From Ktedonobacter racemifer DSM 44963 (GTDB taxonomy: Bacteria; Chloroflexota; Ktedonobacteria; Ktedonobacterales; Ktedonobacteraceae), in assembly GCF_000178855.1 (NCBI RefSeq), contig NZ_ADVG01000001.1, positions 2,703,481 through 2,767,480 on the forward strand: a DNA stretch of 64,000 nt, read 5' to 3'. Within the stretch, counting starts at the first letter, position 1; every line of letters starts with the position of its first letter. Below, in pieces: positions 7,365 to 17,790 of the stretch. Made by a program: the position numbers and the translations under genes. The notes beneath the pieces are model-generated. The model was not told where the DNA came from. It did not search any database and was given only the letters and a program-made list of their open reading frames with translations.

Positions 7365-8558
7365 TTAGCGGAGGCCGAGAATCAGCTCGATGGTCATCTG
7401 GTCAAGTTTCTCATAACGATAGCCGCGTTTGGCGAGCGTATCGACGTCGAACTGAGTCTCTTTCAACTTCTTAACGGTTTCGCTGCTATAGCCGCTAAGC
7501 AGGCCGCCATACGTCTGGTCGCCACCGTTGAGATCCTGCAAGAGCGCCTGGATCTCGGCGTCGGCATTAAACTGCTGGACCTTGGTTTTGAGCATGTTAT
7601 ACGTGCGCATACAACCAAGTGCAAAGTCCCATACGCCCTCTTCGTCCTCGGTGCGATAAGAGTGGGCATCAAAGTGGCGTGGGCCATCATAACCCTTCTC
7701 CTCCAGGAGCTTCACCAGGAAGAACATGCTCTTAATGCTCTCGCTACCAAAACGGAAGTCCTGGTCGTAACGCGGCCCCTTCTGGTCGTTGAGGTCGATG
7801 TGGAAGAGTTTGCCAGCGTCAAGCGCCTGGGCGATCCCGTGCACAAAGTTCAGGCCAGACATGTGCTCATGAGCCACCTCGGGGTTAACACCAACCATCT
7901 CAGGGTGGTCCAGAGTATAGATAAAGGCAAGCATATGGCCAATAGTGGGGAAATAGGTATCCGCACGCGGCTCGTTCGGCTTGGGTTCAAGGGCAATGCG
8001 CATGTTGTAGCCCTGGTCGATAATGTACTGGCAGAAGAAATTGATCGCGTCGCGCATACGCTGCACGGCCACAACGGGATCTTTGCTGGCCTCGGCATCG
8101 ACACCTTCGCGACCACCCCAGAAGACATAGGTTGTCGCGCCAACCTCAGCGCCCAGATCAATAGCGGACATCGTTTTCTGCAAGGCGAAGGCACGCACCG
8201 CGGGATCAACCGCTGTAAAGGCACCATCTTTGAAGACGGGATGATAGAAGAGGTTTGTCGTTGCCATCGGCACAATCATCCCATAATCCGAGAGGGCCTG
8301 CTTGAAATCGCGCACAATTCGGTCACGCTCAGCAGGGGTCGCACCGAAGGGCACCAGGTCGTTGTCATGAAAATTGACGCCCCAGGCGCCAAGCTCAGAG
8401 AGCTTCTTCACACTCTTCACAGGATCGAGAGCCGGGCGCACAAAGTCGCCAAAGGGATCACGCCCCTGATTGCCCACAGTCCAGAGACCAAAGGTAAATT
8501 TGTCCTCTTTCTGGGGTCTGTACTGATCGCTGGTTAGCTCCTGCTTTATAATGGACAT
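7365..8558 (-). CDS. xylA: Xylose isomerase (class I size)
   Basis: 397-aa cytosolic TIM-barrel enzyme that interconverts D-xylose and D-xylulose (and glucose/fructose). Visible signatures: [13 protein letters not shown] with catalytic H64 and D67, [26 protein letters not shown] (metal-binding Glu and Lys), [11 protein letters not shown], and [18 protein letters not shown] with metal ligands, followed by [11 protein letters not shown]. The length matches the actinobacterial type (about 390 aa) rather than the ~440-aa class II. ATG at 8558 follows AAGGAGTG on the minus strand. No xylulokinase or xylose transporter gene is adjacent; the sugar ABC importer at 27.9-31.2 kb is too far away to be assigned to it. 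Confidence 0.96.
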   Translation of the reverse strand: MSIIKQELTSDQYRPQKEDKFTFGLWTVGNQGRDPFGDFVRPALDPVKSVKKLSELGAWGVNFHDNDLVPFGATPAERDRIVRDFKQALSDYGMIVPMATTNLFYHPVFKDGAFTAVDPAVRAFALQKTMSAIDLGAEVGATTYVFWGGREGVDAEASKDPVVAVQRMRDAINFFCQYIIDQGYNMRIALEPKPNEPRADTYFPTIGHMLAFIYTLDHPEMVGVNPEVAHEHMSGLNFVHGIAQALDAGKLFHIDLNDQKGPRYDQDFRFGSESIKSMFFLVKLLEEKGYDGPRHFDAHSYRTEDEEGVWDFALGCMRTYNMLKTKVQQFNADAEIQALLQDLNGGDQTYGGLLSGYSSETVKKLKETQFDVDTLAKRGYRYEKLDQMTIELILGLR

Positions 8559-8760
8559 TCTGCATACACTCCTTCGTTGATAGACTTACATCAATACGCC
8601 TTGCTATACATTGCAAGTCATACCATGAATAAGGAAACGCTCCTGGCAATTCGAGCAGACATGTAGCTCCAGTCATGCGTCATTGCAAGAGGGCACATGC
8701 ACAAAACAGAGGAACTGCTCTTCTCCATACAGTATCACAAATCGCCTCGCAAGAGAACAC

Positions 8761-8797
8761 AAAAAGACGCCCTCCGCTACAAAGATCGGAGAGCGTC
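8761..8797 (-). terminator. Intrinsic terminator after actP-like gene
   Basis: On the minus strand, GACGCTCTCCG pairs with CGGAGGGCGTC (8766-8776 with 8787-8797; one mismatch) and is followed directly by a T-run (8761-8765). It lies 20 bp after the symporter stop. Confidence 0.85.
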
Positions 8798-8815
8798 TCA
8801 AACGAGCAATAGAAC

Positions 8816-10438
8816 TTAGACTTCGGCATCAATACCGAGGTTAGCACGGACATTGGTCTCACTAAAGGTCTCAACTGCGGACGCATCTCGCGTGGCGAGC
8901 GAGACCACAATCGCGACAATAAAACTCAGCGGAATAGAGATCAGGCCAGGATTCTCAAGCGGGAAGAGTGACTTGGCCTGAATGAGATGCGCGGCGGTGG
9001 CGGCTGTTCCTGGAGGATCAATGCCCATAATCGCCGGGCTGATAATAATCAAGAGCACCGACGATATCAGGCCAACCAGCATGCTGGCGACCATACCCGC
9101 CGTGTTAAAGCGACGCCAGAAGAGTGAGAGAATAATCGAAGGCACATTGGCGCTCGCCGCCACGGCGAAGGCCAGGCCAACCAGGAAGGCCACATTACTA
9201 TAGCGCAGCGCAATCGCCAGAATAATGGAGAGCACGCCAATCACAGCCGCCGTAATTTTGGCGACCAGGACCTGCTCACGCTCATCCTCACGCCCCCCCT
9301 TAACCACATTCAGCCAGATGTCGTGCGCGAAGGCTGAGGAACCCGCAATCGTCAGGCCCGCGACGACAGCCAGAATGGTCGCGAAGGCCACGGCCGCGAT
9401 AAAGGCCAGGAAAAGCGTTCCACCTACAGCCTCAGCCAGCAAGGGCGCGGCGAGATTCTGGTTAGCGATATGTGCCTTCCCCACCAGAGTCGCGGCCCCA
9501 AAGCCCAGGAAGGTCGTCAGGATATAGAAGACGCCAATGATCACGGTTGCCCAGACGACAGAGGAGCGCGCGGAACGCGCCGTAGGCACAGTATAAAAGC
9601 GCATCAGAATGTGGGGCAGACCAGCAGTACCCAGCACCAGGGCCAGGCCCAGCGAGATCAGGTCAAGCTGGCCATAGGTGCCGTGATAGCGCAGGCCCGG
9701 CATGAGATAGTCCTGCGTCACCACAGTGCCAGCGGTACACTGGCCATCCTTCAACACGCCTCCATTGGTGCAATACTTGCCCACAACGCCGTGTATGGCG
9801 TCAAAGAAATTGCCAAGCGAGAAACCATAATGACTAAGCACCAGGAACGAGAGCACAATCGTTCCGCCAATAAGCAAGAGAGCTTTGATGATCTGTACCC
9901 ACGTCGTGGCCAACATGCCGCCGAAGATGACATAGATAATCATCAACACACCCACGATAATGATGGCCCAGTTATAGTCCAGGCTGGGAATCAGCAGGCT
10001 CACCAGCGAACCGGCCCCAACCATCTGCGCGATCATATAGATGAGGGTCACAACGAGGGTTGAAATAGCAGCCACCGTACGCACTGAGCGATTTCGCAGG
10101 CGGAAGGTGAGCACATCGGCCATGGTAAATTTGCCGGTATTGCGCAGGGGTTCCGCGACAAGGAAGAGCACCGTCAGGTAAGCTACCAGGAAGCCAACCG
10201 AGTACATAAATCCGTCATAGCCAAAGAACGCGATCAAGCCCGCGATACCCAGAAAAGAGGCTGCCGACATATAATCGCCCGCAACCGCCAGGCCATTCTG
10301 GAAGCCACTAATACGCCGTCCGGCGGCATAGAAGTCCGTTGTCGTGCGCGTGCGACGCGAGGCCCAGAAGGTAATCACAAGCGTGATCAGGACAATCACA
10401 CCAAACATAATAAGGGTTTGGAGCTCTTTTGCGTTCAT
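8816..10438 (-). CDS. actP: Sodium:solute symporter, ActP (acetate permease) type
   Basis: 540-aa inner-membrane protein with about 13 hydrophobic helices. Family features include [20 protein letters not shown] near the N-terminus, [39 protein letters not shown] and [13 protein letters not shown]. These are typical of the solute:sodium symporter subfamily that takes up acetate and other short carboxylates. It overlaps the DUF485 gene by 4 nt (ATGA), the usual yjcH-actP pairing, which supports the substrate class. A strong terminator ends the operon at 8761-8797. Substrate remains an inference; propionate or pyruvate are possible. Confidence 0.9.
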   Translation of the reverse strand: MNAKELQTLIMFGVIVLITLVITFWASRRTRTTTDFYAAGRRISGFQNGLAVAGDYMSAASFLGIAGLIAFFGYDGFMYSVGFLVAYLTVLFLVAEPLRNTGKFTMADVLTFRLRNRSVRTVAAISTLVVTLIYMIAQMVGAGSLVSLLIPSLDYNWAIIIVGVLMIIYVIFGGMLATTWVQIIKALLLIGGTIVLSFLVLSHYGFSLGNFFDAIHGVVGKYCTNGGVLKDGQCTAGTVVTQDYLMPGLRYHGTYGQLDLISLGLALVLGTAGLPHILMRFYTVPTARSARSSVVWATVIIGVFYILTTFLGFGAATLVGKAHIANQNLAAPLLAEAVGGTLFLAFIAAVAFATILAVVAGLTIAGSSAFAHDIWLNVVKGGREDEREQVLVAKITAAVIGVLSIILAIALRYSNVAFLVGLAFAVAASANVPSIILSLFWRRFNTAGMVASMLVGLISSVLLIIISPAIMGIDPPGTAATAAHLIQAKSLFPLENPGLISIPLSFIVAIVVSLATRDASAVETFSETNVRANLGIDAEV

Positions 10439-10818
10439 TCGTTGTTCCCTCTCACACGCGCTACAATGCGCTGTGCCAACGCATCAAACGTACCGGCACG
10501 CCAGACATAGATACCCATCAAGATCCAGGTCATAAAGAACTGGGAGAGCGCGAACAGGTAGGCGACATTAATATTGCCGATGACGCTGGCATTCGCCACA
10601 TCGGGCAGGTAACCAACCACGATCAGGAAGACGAAGTAGTAGAGCAGGAAGAAGATGGTCGCAGGAATGATAAGATTGCGCTTGGTGCGTACGAGTTCAC
10701 GGAAATCAGCATCACGCTCAATCGCCTGCCAATCATGTGCAGACGTGTGCTGATCCGCAACCGCGTCAGAGTTAGGAACGGAGTGCCCCTCATCTTGAGG
10801 GGAAATGGCATCAGCCAT
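10435..10818 (-). CDS. DUF485 family membrane protein (YjcH-like)
   Basis: 127 aa with two hydrophobic helices (about [20 protein letters not shown] and [20 protein letters not shown]) and the soluble N-terminal motif [20 protein letters not shown] typical of DUF485. Members are encoded immediately upstream of ActP-type symporters and are thought to be accessory subunits; function unproven. ATG at 10818 has GGAGG on the minus strand 9 nt upstream. The stop overlaps the actP-like start. Confidence 0.88.
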   Translation of the reverse strand: MADAISPQDEGHSVPNSDAVADQHTSAHDWQAIERDADFRELVRTKRNLIIPATIFFLLYYFVFLIVVGYLPDVANASVIGNINVAYLFALSQFFMTWILMGIYVWRAGTFDALAQRIVARVRGNNE

Positions 10819-11083
10819 AGCAAAAACCTCCAGCCAGAAACAACAGACGCACTAAGTGAGACACCTGCCAGGGAGGGAAACCAGATCGCGAGGAGAGATG
10901 AACGGGCGAGACCAGGCACGCGAAACGTATGCGCCAGACCTCATTAGGGAGAGTGGTGAGCAGCCAGCCAGGCTCAAAGCGTACCTCCATGGTAAAACGG
11001 TGTGAACATCATTGTCACAAATACAAGCGCTCTTCAGCACTCAGGCGCGAAGATGATGCAATGCCCTGAACACCACGCGCTGT

Positions 11084-11089
11084 ATTATA
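11084..11089 (-). promoter_or_regulatory. Possible -10 box upstream of the DUF485-actP operon
   Basis: TATAAT on the minus strand within the palindrome CTGTATAATACAG. No convincing -35 box is seen, and the leader would be about 265 nt. Nothing else is recognisable in the 361-bp gap 10819-11179. Confidence 0.3.
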
Positions 11090-11179
11090 CAGAAGGTACC
11101 ATATCTAGCCTTAAAACTCAAGAGGGAAAAGAGGCGTAGGCAGGCATAGGCCATTTCGGGAGTAGAAGGGAAGATGCGA

Positions 11180-12745
11180 CTATCCCGAAATATCTTCTGT
11201 TGAAGCGGGAACATGCGAGTAGTCATCGTCATCCAGGAGCAAGGCTACATCTTCTTCATCGTCATCCTCAGACGCAGAGCCAGGCACGACTCCAGGCGGC
11301 TGAATTGACCAGACAGCATGTGTGCGCGGTAAGAGGGTCAGAGTATCAGCCTGCGAGGGAGAGGCTTCTTGAGAGAGCGGAAGAATCACAAAATAGGTAC
11401 AACGATCACCAGGAAAGTTTTGCACCTCCAGATGACCGCCATGGCGCTCCAGGATATTGCGCGAGACATACATATCCATACCCGCACGCGTCTGAGCATC
11501 AAGGTTACGGATGGTAATAATCGCCTCGTGGCCTGCCTGCTGAATCGTTAGCGTCACAGGATCACTCCAGGTCGCCTGGACATGAGCCGTCAGGAGCAGA
11601 TTACGCAACACCTGGGAAATTTGCACGTCATCAATATCAGCCTCCAGTGGTAATCCGAGGAAGTCACAGGTCAGTTGCAGCCCCTGCTGACCGGCATGTA
11701 CCTCAAGGCAGGAGGCACAGAGATCGACCAGATTGGCGCGCTGGCAATGCAGAATAAACTGTCCCGCATCGATGCGTGATGTATTTAAGAGCTCCTGCAC
11801 CAGTTCCTCAGTACGCCCCAGCGAGGCTTCAATGTCAGCGAAACCACGACTCACCAGTTCAGCCACATCTGCATGATCGAGTTTGCGCCTGATCAACTGA
11901 GTCATCTCCTTGAGGCGCGCCACAGGTAGCTTGAGGTCATGCGAAACCAGGCTAATGACCTTATCCTTGGTCGCATTGGCCTCGAAGAGCTCATTTGTGC
12001 GTTGCTGCACCTGGATCTCAAGCGAGCGAGCATGAATTTCCAGCGCGAGCTGCTGCTCCTCCACCCGGCGTCGCAGCTGGCAGGACTGGATGGCACGTAG
12101 CAGTGCCGCAATAAAGGCATCGCGGTCAATTGGTTTCTGGATGTAGTCGTAGGCGCCACCACGTAGTGCACGCACAGCCAGGTCATGCTCACCATGGCCC
12201 GTGATAAGCAGGGTAGGCGTCTCTGGCTGCAATTCCTGGACCCTGGCTAGCAATGCCAGGCCATCCATCACAGGCATCTTAATATCGCTGACAATAGCAT
12301 CAAAGCGCTGTGCCTCAATACGTTGCAGCGCACTCTCAGCCGTACTGGCTGTCTCAACATGAATGCCTGGAATACGCAACGAGACGGTATGGGGCAAGGC
12401 ATTGAGCAATGCCTTGTCGTCGTCGACGATGAGCACATGGGGTGGGGGCGCAAACGAAGAGGGCATCAGCGTTGCGAATTGTGCCTGCTGCGTAATACTA
12501 TAGCGAGCAGGCAAGCCGGTATGAAGGCGAATACCGACATGGTCGAGGGTAAAGAGGTACCAACCGCCAGTGTCCATCGCAATCTGACCCGGAATCCAGG
12601 AACTAAAGACACGGATCTCGATACTCTCCCCGCGCTTTAATTCCTGGCCATCGAGTTCCAGGCAGTTTGAGCTACTATTATAGACAAGCGTTCCCTGCGG
12701 AAATGTCTGTGATTGTGACGTTGATGATGGTTGCTGTTTCGGCAT
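11180..12745 (-). CDS. Response regulator-histidine kinase hybrid with degenerate ATPase domain
   Basis: 521 aa. Residues about 20-90 form a small beta-rich N-terminal domain (ELDGQELKRGESIEIRVFSS ... GWYLFTLDHVGIRLHTGLPA) resembling DUF5348. Residues about 103-220 are a receiver domain: acidic pocket VDDDK, phospho-acceptor IVSDIKMP, LITGHG threonine, and IQKPI lysine. A coiled coil follows, then a HisKA dimerisation motif with phosphohistidine (SLVSHDLKLPVARLKE). The final ATPase domain has an N-box (QVLRNLLLTA) but no DxGxG box: the place reads NLDAQTRAGMDMYVSRNILE. It may therefore bind ATP poorly or act as a scaffold. An acidic tail (DDDEEDVALLLDDDD) ends it. It is divergent from htpG, and no partner regulator is adjacent. 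Confidence 0.85.
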   Translation of the reverse strand: MPKQQPSSTSQSQTFPQGTLVYNSSSNCLELDGQELKRGESIEIRVFSSWIPGQIAMDTGGWYLFTLDHVGIRLHTGLPARYSITQQAQFATLMPSSFAPPPHVLIVDDDKALLNALPHTVSLRIPGIHVETASTAESALQRIEAQRFDAIVSDIKMPVMDGLALLARVQELQPETPTLLITGHGEHDLAVRALRGGAYDYIQKPIDRDAFIAALLRAIQSCQLRRRVEEQQLALEIHARSLEIQVQQRTNELFEANATKDKVISLVSHDLKLPVARLKEMTQLIRRKLDHADVAELVSRGFADIEASLGRTEELVQELLNTSRIDAGQFILHCQRANLVDLCASCLEVHAGQQGLQLTCDFLGLPLEADIDDVQISQVLRNLLLTAHVQATWSDPVTLTIQQAGHEAIITIRNLDAQTRAGMDMYVSRNILERHGGHLEVQNFPGDRCTYFVILPLSQEASPSQADTLTLLPRTHAVWSIQPPGVVPGSASEDDDEEDVALLLDDDDYSHVPASTEDISG

Positions 12746-13035
12746 CCAGGTGCTCCCATTTTTGTGCTATCTGTTAAAGATACGTATGAACATGGCCAAT
12801 AAGTGACAGAATAGGACACATAGTATACGAACATTCTATACAGTAGGCGCAAAAGCATACATTAAGGCATTCGGATAGCTTTCTCCTTAGCAGGAGAACA
12901 AAGTTGAGGGCAAGGAGTAAGCGCGTAATGCTTTTTTCTTATACCATGACCAAAAGAGCCGGAGGGCACACCAGGCGCACCTCTGCTCGCAAGCTTGCTA
13001 TGACGAGGGCAAGCAGTTATGGGCTCCAACAGAAA

Positions 13036-13080
13036 TCTAATAGTTTTCTTACGGTTTTCTAATAGTTCCTATGCTATATA
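13036..13080 (+). promoter_or_regulatory. htpG upstream region with two direct repeats and a -10 box
   Basis: TCTAATAGTT occurs at 13036-13045 and 13058-13067, 22 bp apart (about two helical turns), followed by an extended -10-like TGCTATATA (TATATA 13075-13080). The repeats overlap the expected -35 position, so they may bind an activator or repressor. No CIRCE element is seen. The rest of 12746-13182 shows no gene. Confidence 0.4.
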
Positions 13081-13182
13081 AACGTGTAGAATGAACGTCA
13101 CAGGCCATATATCGTTTACCTGAGGTCAGAGAAGGCCAACCACATGTCTCACGCCACATACAGTTGACGGAAGGAATTATTC

Positions 13183-15069
13183 ATGACAGTAGAGACTCAC
13201 AAGGAGCAGCTTGGTTTTCAGGCCGAAGTCAAGCAATTGTTGGATCTCATGATCCATTCGCTCTATAGCCATAAAGAGATATTTTTACGCGAATTAATCT
13301 CAAACGCCTCGGATGCTATTGACCGATTACGCTTTGATGCACTCTCCGATTCTTCGCTCTACGAGCGCGATGCTGAATTTAAGATCCGTGTTGACTACGA
13401 TAAAGAGGCTCGTACCATCACAGTCAGCGATAATGGCATTGGCATGAATCGGCAGGAAGTCATTGAGCATATCGGGACGATTGCCAAATCGGGGACGCGT
13501 GAGTTCTTCAAATCGCTAACGGGAGATAAGCAGAAAGACGCCAACCTGATCGGTCAGTTCGGCGTTGGCTTCTATTCGACCTTTGTGGTAGCCGACAATA
13601 TCACCCTCACAACCCGCAGAGCGGGGGCAACGGCCGATGAAGGTGTTCGTTGGCAGTCCGAGGGGCAGGGCGAGTACACAATTGAGAACGTAGAGAAGGC
13701 CACGCGCGGCACAGAGGTCACACTACACCTGCGCGAGGGCGAAGATGAATTTCTGAGTGGCTCCCGCCTACGTGAGATCATCCGCAAATACTCCGACCAC
13801 ATTATGCTCCCTATTATCATGCAGAAAGAGGAGCAGGAAGAGGGAAAGGAGCCAGAGGAAGAAGTCGTCAACCGCGCTTCCGCGCTCTGGACACGCCCCA
13901 GGAACGAGATCACCGAGCAGGAATACAACGAGTTCTATCAGCATGTCGCCCACGACTTTGGCGATCCCCTGGCCTACCTGCACAGCAAAATGGAGGGCAC
14001 TCAGGAGTATACGCTCCTGCTCTATATTCCAGCACATGCCCCCTTTGACCTGTATACACGCGAATTTCATCACGGCGTCAAACTCTACGTTCGGCGCGTC
14101 TTCATCATGGATGATGCTGAAAAACTCATGCCGCGCTACCTGCGCTTCATCCGTGGTGTGATCGACTCAAATGACCTGCCCCTAAATGTCTCGCGTGAGA
14201 TCTTGCAGCAGAACCGCCAGATTGACCAGATCCGTTCAAACGCGACCAAGAAGGTGCTGGGCCTGCTTACGGATATGGCTAAAAATGAGTCGGAGAAGTA
14301 TGCCAGCTTCTGGAGCGAGTTTGGGCGTGTCATGAAGGAGGGTCTGCTTGAAGATCGGGGCAACCGCGACACCCTCGCCAAACTTCAGCGCTTCTCCAGC
14401 ACCCTCACAGAGAGCGAGACCCAGGATGTGTCGCTGGAGGCCTATGTCAGCAGGATGAAGGATGGGCAGGATAGCATCTACTACCTGGTTGCCGAGAGCC
14501 ATGCCGCAGCGAAAAATAGTCCTCTGCTGGAGATCTTTAAGAAGAAAGGCGTCGAGGTCCTCTTGCTCTCCGATCCCCTGGATCACTTCCTGGGCAGCGA
14601 ACTCTCCGAGTTTGAAGGCAAAAAGTTGCAATCCGTCTCAAAGGGTGAGATCGACCTGGACAAGTTCACCGACGAGCAGGAGAAAGAAGAGCAGCAGAAA
14701 ACAGCCGACGAGGCCAGAGGCCTGGTGGAGCGCCTGAAACAGACCCTGCAAGAGAAGGTCAAAGATGTACGCATTACCCAACGCCTGACCAGTTCGCCCG
14801 CCTGCCTGGTTATTGACCAGTACGGAATCGATCCAAGCTTGAAACGCCTGCTGGAGGCAACGGGACAGAAGGTGCCCCATGACAAACAGATTTTGGAGAT
14901 CAATCCCCAGCATCCCATTATTAACCGCATAAAGAGCGAGAGCGATACGCAGCGCTTCAACGACTGGGCCAACGTGCTCTTTGAGCAATCAGTGCTCAGC
15001 AGCGGTGAAGCCCTCGAAGATCCTATCGATTTCGTCAATCGCTTAAACAACCTGCTCGCCAGCTTGTAA
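13183..15069 (+). CDS. htpG: HSP90-family chaperone HtpG
   Basis: 628-aa ATP-dependent cytosolic chaperone. The GHKL ATPase motifs are intact: [42 protein letters not shown] and [13 protein letters not shown]. The middle domain includes [16 protein letters not shown], and the C-terminal dimerisation region ends [10 protein letters not shown]. Length is normal for bacterial HtpG. The segment around residues 210-225 ([19 protein letters not shown]) is the acidic linker. ATG at 13183 follows GGAAGGAATTATTC. A 54-bp palindrome follows the stop codon. Confidence 0.97.
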   Translation: MTVETHKEQLGFQAEVKQLLDLMIHSLYSHKEIFLRELISNASDAIDRLRFDALSDSSLYERDAEFKIRVDYDKEARTITVSDNGIGMNRQEVIEHIGTIAKSGTREFFKSLTGDKQKDANLIGQFGVGFYSTFVVADNITLTTRRAGATADEGVRWQSEGQGEYTIENVEKATRGTEVTLHLREGEDEFLSGSRLREIIRKYSDHIMLPIIMQKEEQEEGKEPEEEVVNRASALWTRPRNEITEQEYNEFYQHVAHDFGDPLAYLHSKMEGTQEYTLLLYIPAHAPFDLYTREFHHGVKLYVRRVFIMDDAEKLMPRYLRFIRGVIDSNDLPLNVSREILQQNRQIDQIRSNATKKVLGLLTDMAKNESEKYASFWSEFGRVMKEGLLEDRGNRDTLAKLQRFSSTLTESETQDVSLEAYVSRMKDGQDSIYYLVAESHAAAKNSPLLEIFKKKGVEVLLLSDPLDHFLGSELSEFEGKKLQSVSKGEIDLDKFTDEQEKEEQQKTADEARGLVERLKQTLQEKVKDVRITQRLTSSPACLVIDQYGIDPSLKRLLEATGQKVPHDKQILEINPQHPIINRIKSESDTQRFNDWANVLFEQSVLSSGEALEDPIDFVNRLNNLLASL

Positions 15070-15083
15070 ACGGAGATTGGCAT

Positions 15084-15137
15084 CATACGAACAAAACGCG
15101 CCATGGCTGATCAGCCATGGCGCGTTTTGTTCGTATG
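15084..15137. repeat. Perfect 54-bp palindrome between convergent genes
   Basis: 27-bp arms with no spacer (centre GGCTGA/TCAGCC). It lies 14 bp after the htpG stop and faces the convergent HTH gene, so it could serve both transcripts, but no U-tract follows it on the plus strand. Confidence 0.92.
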
Positions 15138-15143
15138 AGACCC

Positions 15144-15211
15144 CAAAAAAACGCTTCCCTGGCCCTGATACTAATTGACGAGAGAAGCATCTGGAAGAGC
15201 CAGGGAAGTGT
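15144..15211 (-). terminator. Intrinsic terminator of the small HTH gene
   Basis: On the minus strand, GCCAGGGAAG-type arms (15154-15163 with 15199-15208, extendable by 3 bp) flank a 35-nt loop, and the hairpin is followed by a T7 run (15145-15151). Confidence 0.7.
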
Positions 15212-15247
15212 GTAAGCCAATTGGCCGCGAATAACGCGCGAACAGGC

Positions 15248-15445
15248 TTAGGCGATGATCTGACCGTTCGAACCCAGAACCTTATTCAAGGTCTCACGCT
15301 TAATGCGATAGGCCTGGCGAGCATTGACGTGTGGCAGAACGACGGCCTCGAGCGCACCTTGTTTCACCCAGCGGCGAACGGTGGTATCATCGACACGAAG
15401 AATGCGGGCGACCTCGGAAACGGTTAAAAGCTCACTGTTGCTCAT
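15248..15445 (-). CDS. Small helix-turn-helix DNA-binding protein (excisionase/MerR-like)
   Basis: 65 aa comprising only a winged-helix DNA-binding fold of the excisionase/HTH-17 type: LTVSEVARILRVDDTTVRRW is the helix-turn-helix, followed by the wing VKQGALEAVVLP and the recognition-type end AYRIKRETLNKVLGSNG. Such proteins act as excisionase-like directionality factors or small regulators. No integrase is nearby, so a regulatory role is more likely here (inference). AAGGAAGTGAG precedes the ATG. A palindrome about 130 bp upstream (15571-15591) could be an operator. Confidence 0.85.
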   Translation of the reverse strand: MSNSELLTVSEVARILRVDDTTVRRWVKQGALEAVVLPHVNARQAYRIKRETLNKVLGSNGQIIA

Positions 15446-15570
15446 GGAAACTACTCACTTCCTTTTGTACTTGATACGCCTGCATTACCCACATCAGGGT
15501 CAAATAACCCTGGGGCACAGGGGCATGCAGTGAAATTTACCGATGATATATACACAAGAAAACAGGTCGA

Positions 15571-15591
15571 CTGCATTGTATAACAATGCAG
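15571..15591 (-). promoter_or_regulatory. 9-bp-arm palindrome upstream of HTH gene
   Basis: CTGCATTGT and ACAATGCAG flank ATA (15571-15579, 15583-15591). Its centre includes a TATA-rich core, and its position upstream of a small DNA-binding protein gene fits an autoregulatory operator. No binding evidence. Confidence 0.35.
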
Positions 15592-17139
15592 AAGATTTGT
15601 AAAGAGTAAGTCTAGAATGAAACCAGGGCAGAGGGATTACTGCCATTACAAATTGTCGTCTACATTACCAAAGCTATAAGACGCTAAGGGATACGGCGCC
15701 ACTATAAACTTTGAAGAGCGCGACATCATTCTAGAGGGAGACCAGCCAGGCAAAGCGAAAATCCCACTTCATACCGGTTAGCCTGAAGAAACGATTATTA
15801 GATGTAGAAATCTATTAATTGAACTTTACCAGTGCTTGGAGTTCTTGTCAAGGGGTTCTCTTATCAACAGCAGAGTGCAATGACAGGAAAAACACATGGT
15901 ATTCGTAATATGAGCGCAGGAAAAGCACTCCTACCCAAAACAGTACCAGGCTTTTTACGTACCTGATTATGCTCTCCACATATATAATACGTTTCTACGG
16001 TTAAATTTATTCCCTACTGCAAAGGACACAGATTACTCTTTTGTACAAATAAAATGGGTCCAGGCACAAGAAAACAGACAAATCAAACATGCGACTCTAG
16101 ACGAACCTGAGGACTGAAAGGTCACATATCCACGCTGCAACCTGGTAAGCGAGGAAGGACATACGGCCGAAAGTACTATCGCAGGCGGTTTTCTTATCTC
16201 TACTCCCCCTCGAGCATTATAAATGTACCGGAAGCAAGCGTACGATGTCCAGTAATCAGCAAGCAAGTAGTACTACTGGTATAACCACTGAACCTTAGAG
16301 GCACATGCAAGCTATGCTGGCATGAAGAGAAGCCTTAGAGCACGGCAGGTTCAGGAATCATGCCTTCTTAGACGCCTAACCTTCTGCGCCAACTGGTGAA
16401 AGCCTGGCACAAATTACCAACTGGCAACATCTGGCGGCTTTCATCTCGTTTCATACCGCAAAAGCACGGTCAACTCGCCTTAACACAAGAAAAGAGCTCG
16501 TTACACAACCTTGCCTACAAACACGAATGAATATATATAAAAGCCTCATCAGAAGCATGACGCAGAATGGCAAAGATGACATTCCGCCGTGCTTACAACG
16601 GTAGGAGTACAGAATCATGCCTGACATGAGTCAATGCAACTTGTCACATTCGATGTCTAGGAAAATACATCGGCAGTAAGAGAGGAATTTTGTAGTGAGA
16701 CCCTTACTTTTGGCTTCTTGCCTGGTGCAAGGATTTCCAGTGCTTCTCTACTCTTTGCCTCGGCTCGCGGCGCTCTATTCTTGTTTTGATGTGTGATAAT
16801 ACAAGAGTGTTACCAATCAGAGCAATTGGAAGTGTTCCCTAGAAAGGGCATGGAAGAGGAATACGCCGCCGAATCTCCTACCCGTGCACAGGCAAGAGAG
16901 CGTCAAGAATACAGTGAAGTACGGCACAATCCACAGAGGTGCAAAAGCGCGTACCTGGGCAATAAGCTATGCTCGCGCCTACCGTCAGAGGTTAGCGCAG
17001 ACTGAGACAGCGTTTCTGACTTGTCGATAAAAAGAAGAGGAGGCGTGGTGAGGAGGCAGGCGAGAATAAAATCGGCCGTCAGAACGTTAGAGGCTGTAGG
17101 AAAAGAAATGGCTCGTCTCTGAGCGAAAAGAGGATTAGA
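15592..17139. other. 1.5-kb stretch with no convincing gene
   Basis: Only short frames lacking ribosome-binding sites or recognisable domains occur (for example 77 aa at 16033-16266 on the minus strand and 70 aa at 16793-17005 on the plus strand). Composition is more AT-rich than the neighbours. No tRNA-like cloverleaf, CRISPR repeat or IS end is seen. It may hold a small RNA, a long leader for folE, or decayed sequence. Confidence 0.5.
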
Positions 17140-17790
17140 ATGACGCTAAATATAGACCTGGATGATCTTGAATTTGAAGATGCAATAGAACTCAAACAAC
17201 GCCATATCTCGGTGGAGCAGATGCGCACATTTGAAGGATATATGGCAGAAATATTCGACGCGATGGGAATGAATGTCTCGACTCCAGGGACAGAGGATAC
17301 GCCTAAGCGTTTTCTTAAAGCCATGCTTGACGCGACCGAGGGCTATGACGGCGATCCCAAACTGATCAAAGTCTTCCCAGCCGAGCATCCTAACGGCACC
17401 AACAGCCACTTAAGCCAGGTTATTGAGGGACCAATCCACTTCTTCTCCCTCTGTGAGCATCATGCATTTCCTTTCTTTGGCCAGGCATATGTAGGTTATA
17501 TCGCGGACGAGCACATCATTGGCCTCTCTAAATTGACGCGCCTGGTACGCGTCTTCGCCAAACGCTTCTCCGTCCAGGAGCGCATCACGCAACAGATCGC
17601 CAGTTCACTTGAAGCGATCTTACAGCCCCAGGGAGTCGCCGTCTACCTGGAAGCCAATCACCTCTGTATGGCCATGCGCGGCGTCCGTGAAAGCTCAGCC
17701 TTGACCCGCACTACCGCGTGGAGAGGTGAGTACGAGCATAACGCTGAACTTCGCTCTGAGTTCTTCTCTACCGCCAATATTCGCCCATGA
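17140..17790 (+). CDS. folE: GTP cyclohydrolase I
   Basis: 216 aa; converts GTP to 7,8-dihydroneopterin triphosphate, first step of folate and other pterin pathways, as a cytosolic homodecamer. Zinc and catalytic residues are visible: FFSLCEHHAFPFFG (Cys and His ligands plus catalytic His) and LCMAMRGVRESSALTRT (second Cys). EDTPKRFLKAM and IGLSKLTRLVRVFAKRFSVQER are standard family blocks. The N-terminus is somewhat extended and acidic. The stop overlaps the start of the RibD-like reductase (ATGA), so the two are translationally coupled. Length and motifs are normal for type I (FolE), not the FolE2 type. Confidence 0.95.
   Translation: MTLNIDLDDLEFEDAIELKQRHISVEQMRTFEGYMAEIFDAMGMNVSTPGTEDTPKRFLKAMLDATEGYDGDPKLIKVFPAEHPNGTNSHLSQVIEGPIHFFSLCEHHAFPFFGQAYVGYIADEHIIGLSKLTRLVRVFAKRFSVQERITQQIASSLEAILQPQGVAVYLEANHLCMAMRGVRESSALTRTTAWRGEYEHNAELRSEFFSTANIRP

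Noticed and set aside
15248..15445. Phage or integrative-element excisionase
   Set aside because: No integrase, attachment repeats or phage genes nearby; a small regulator is the simpler reading.
16033..17005. Small frames at 16033-16266 and 16793-17005 as genes
   Set aside because: No ribosome-binding sites, skewed composition and no recognisable motif.
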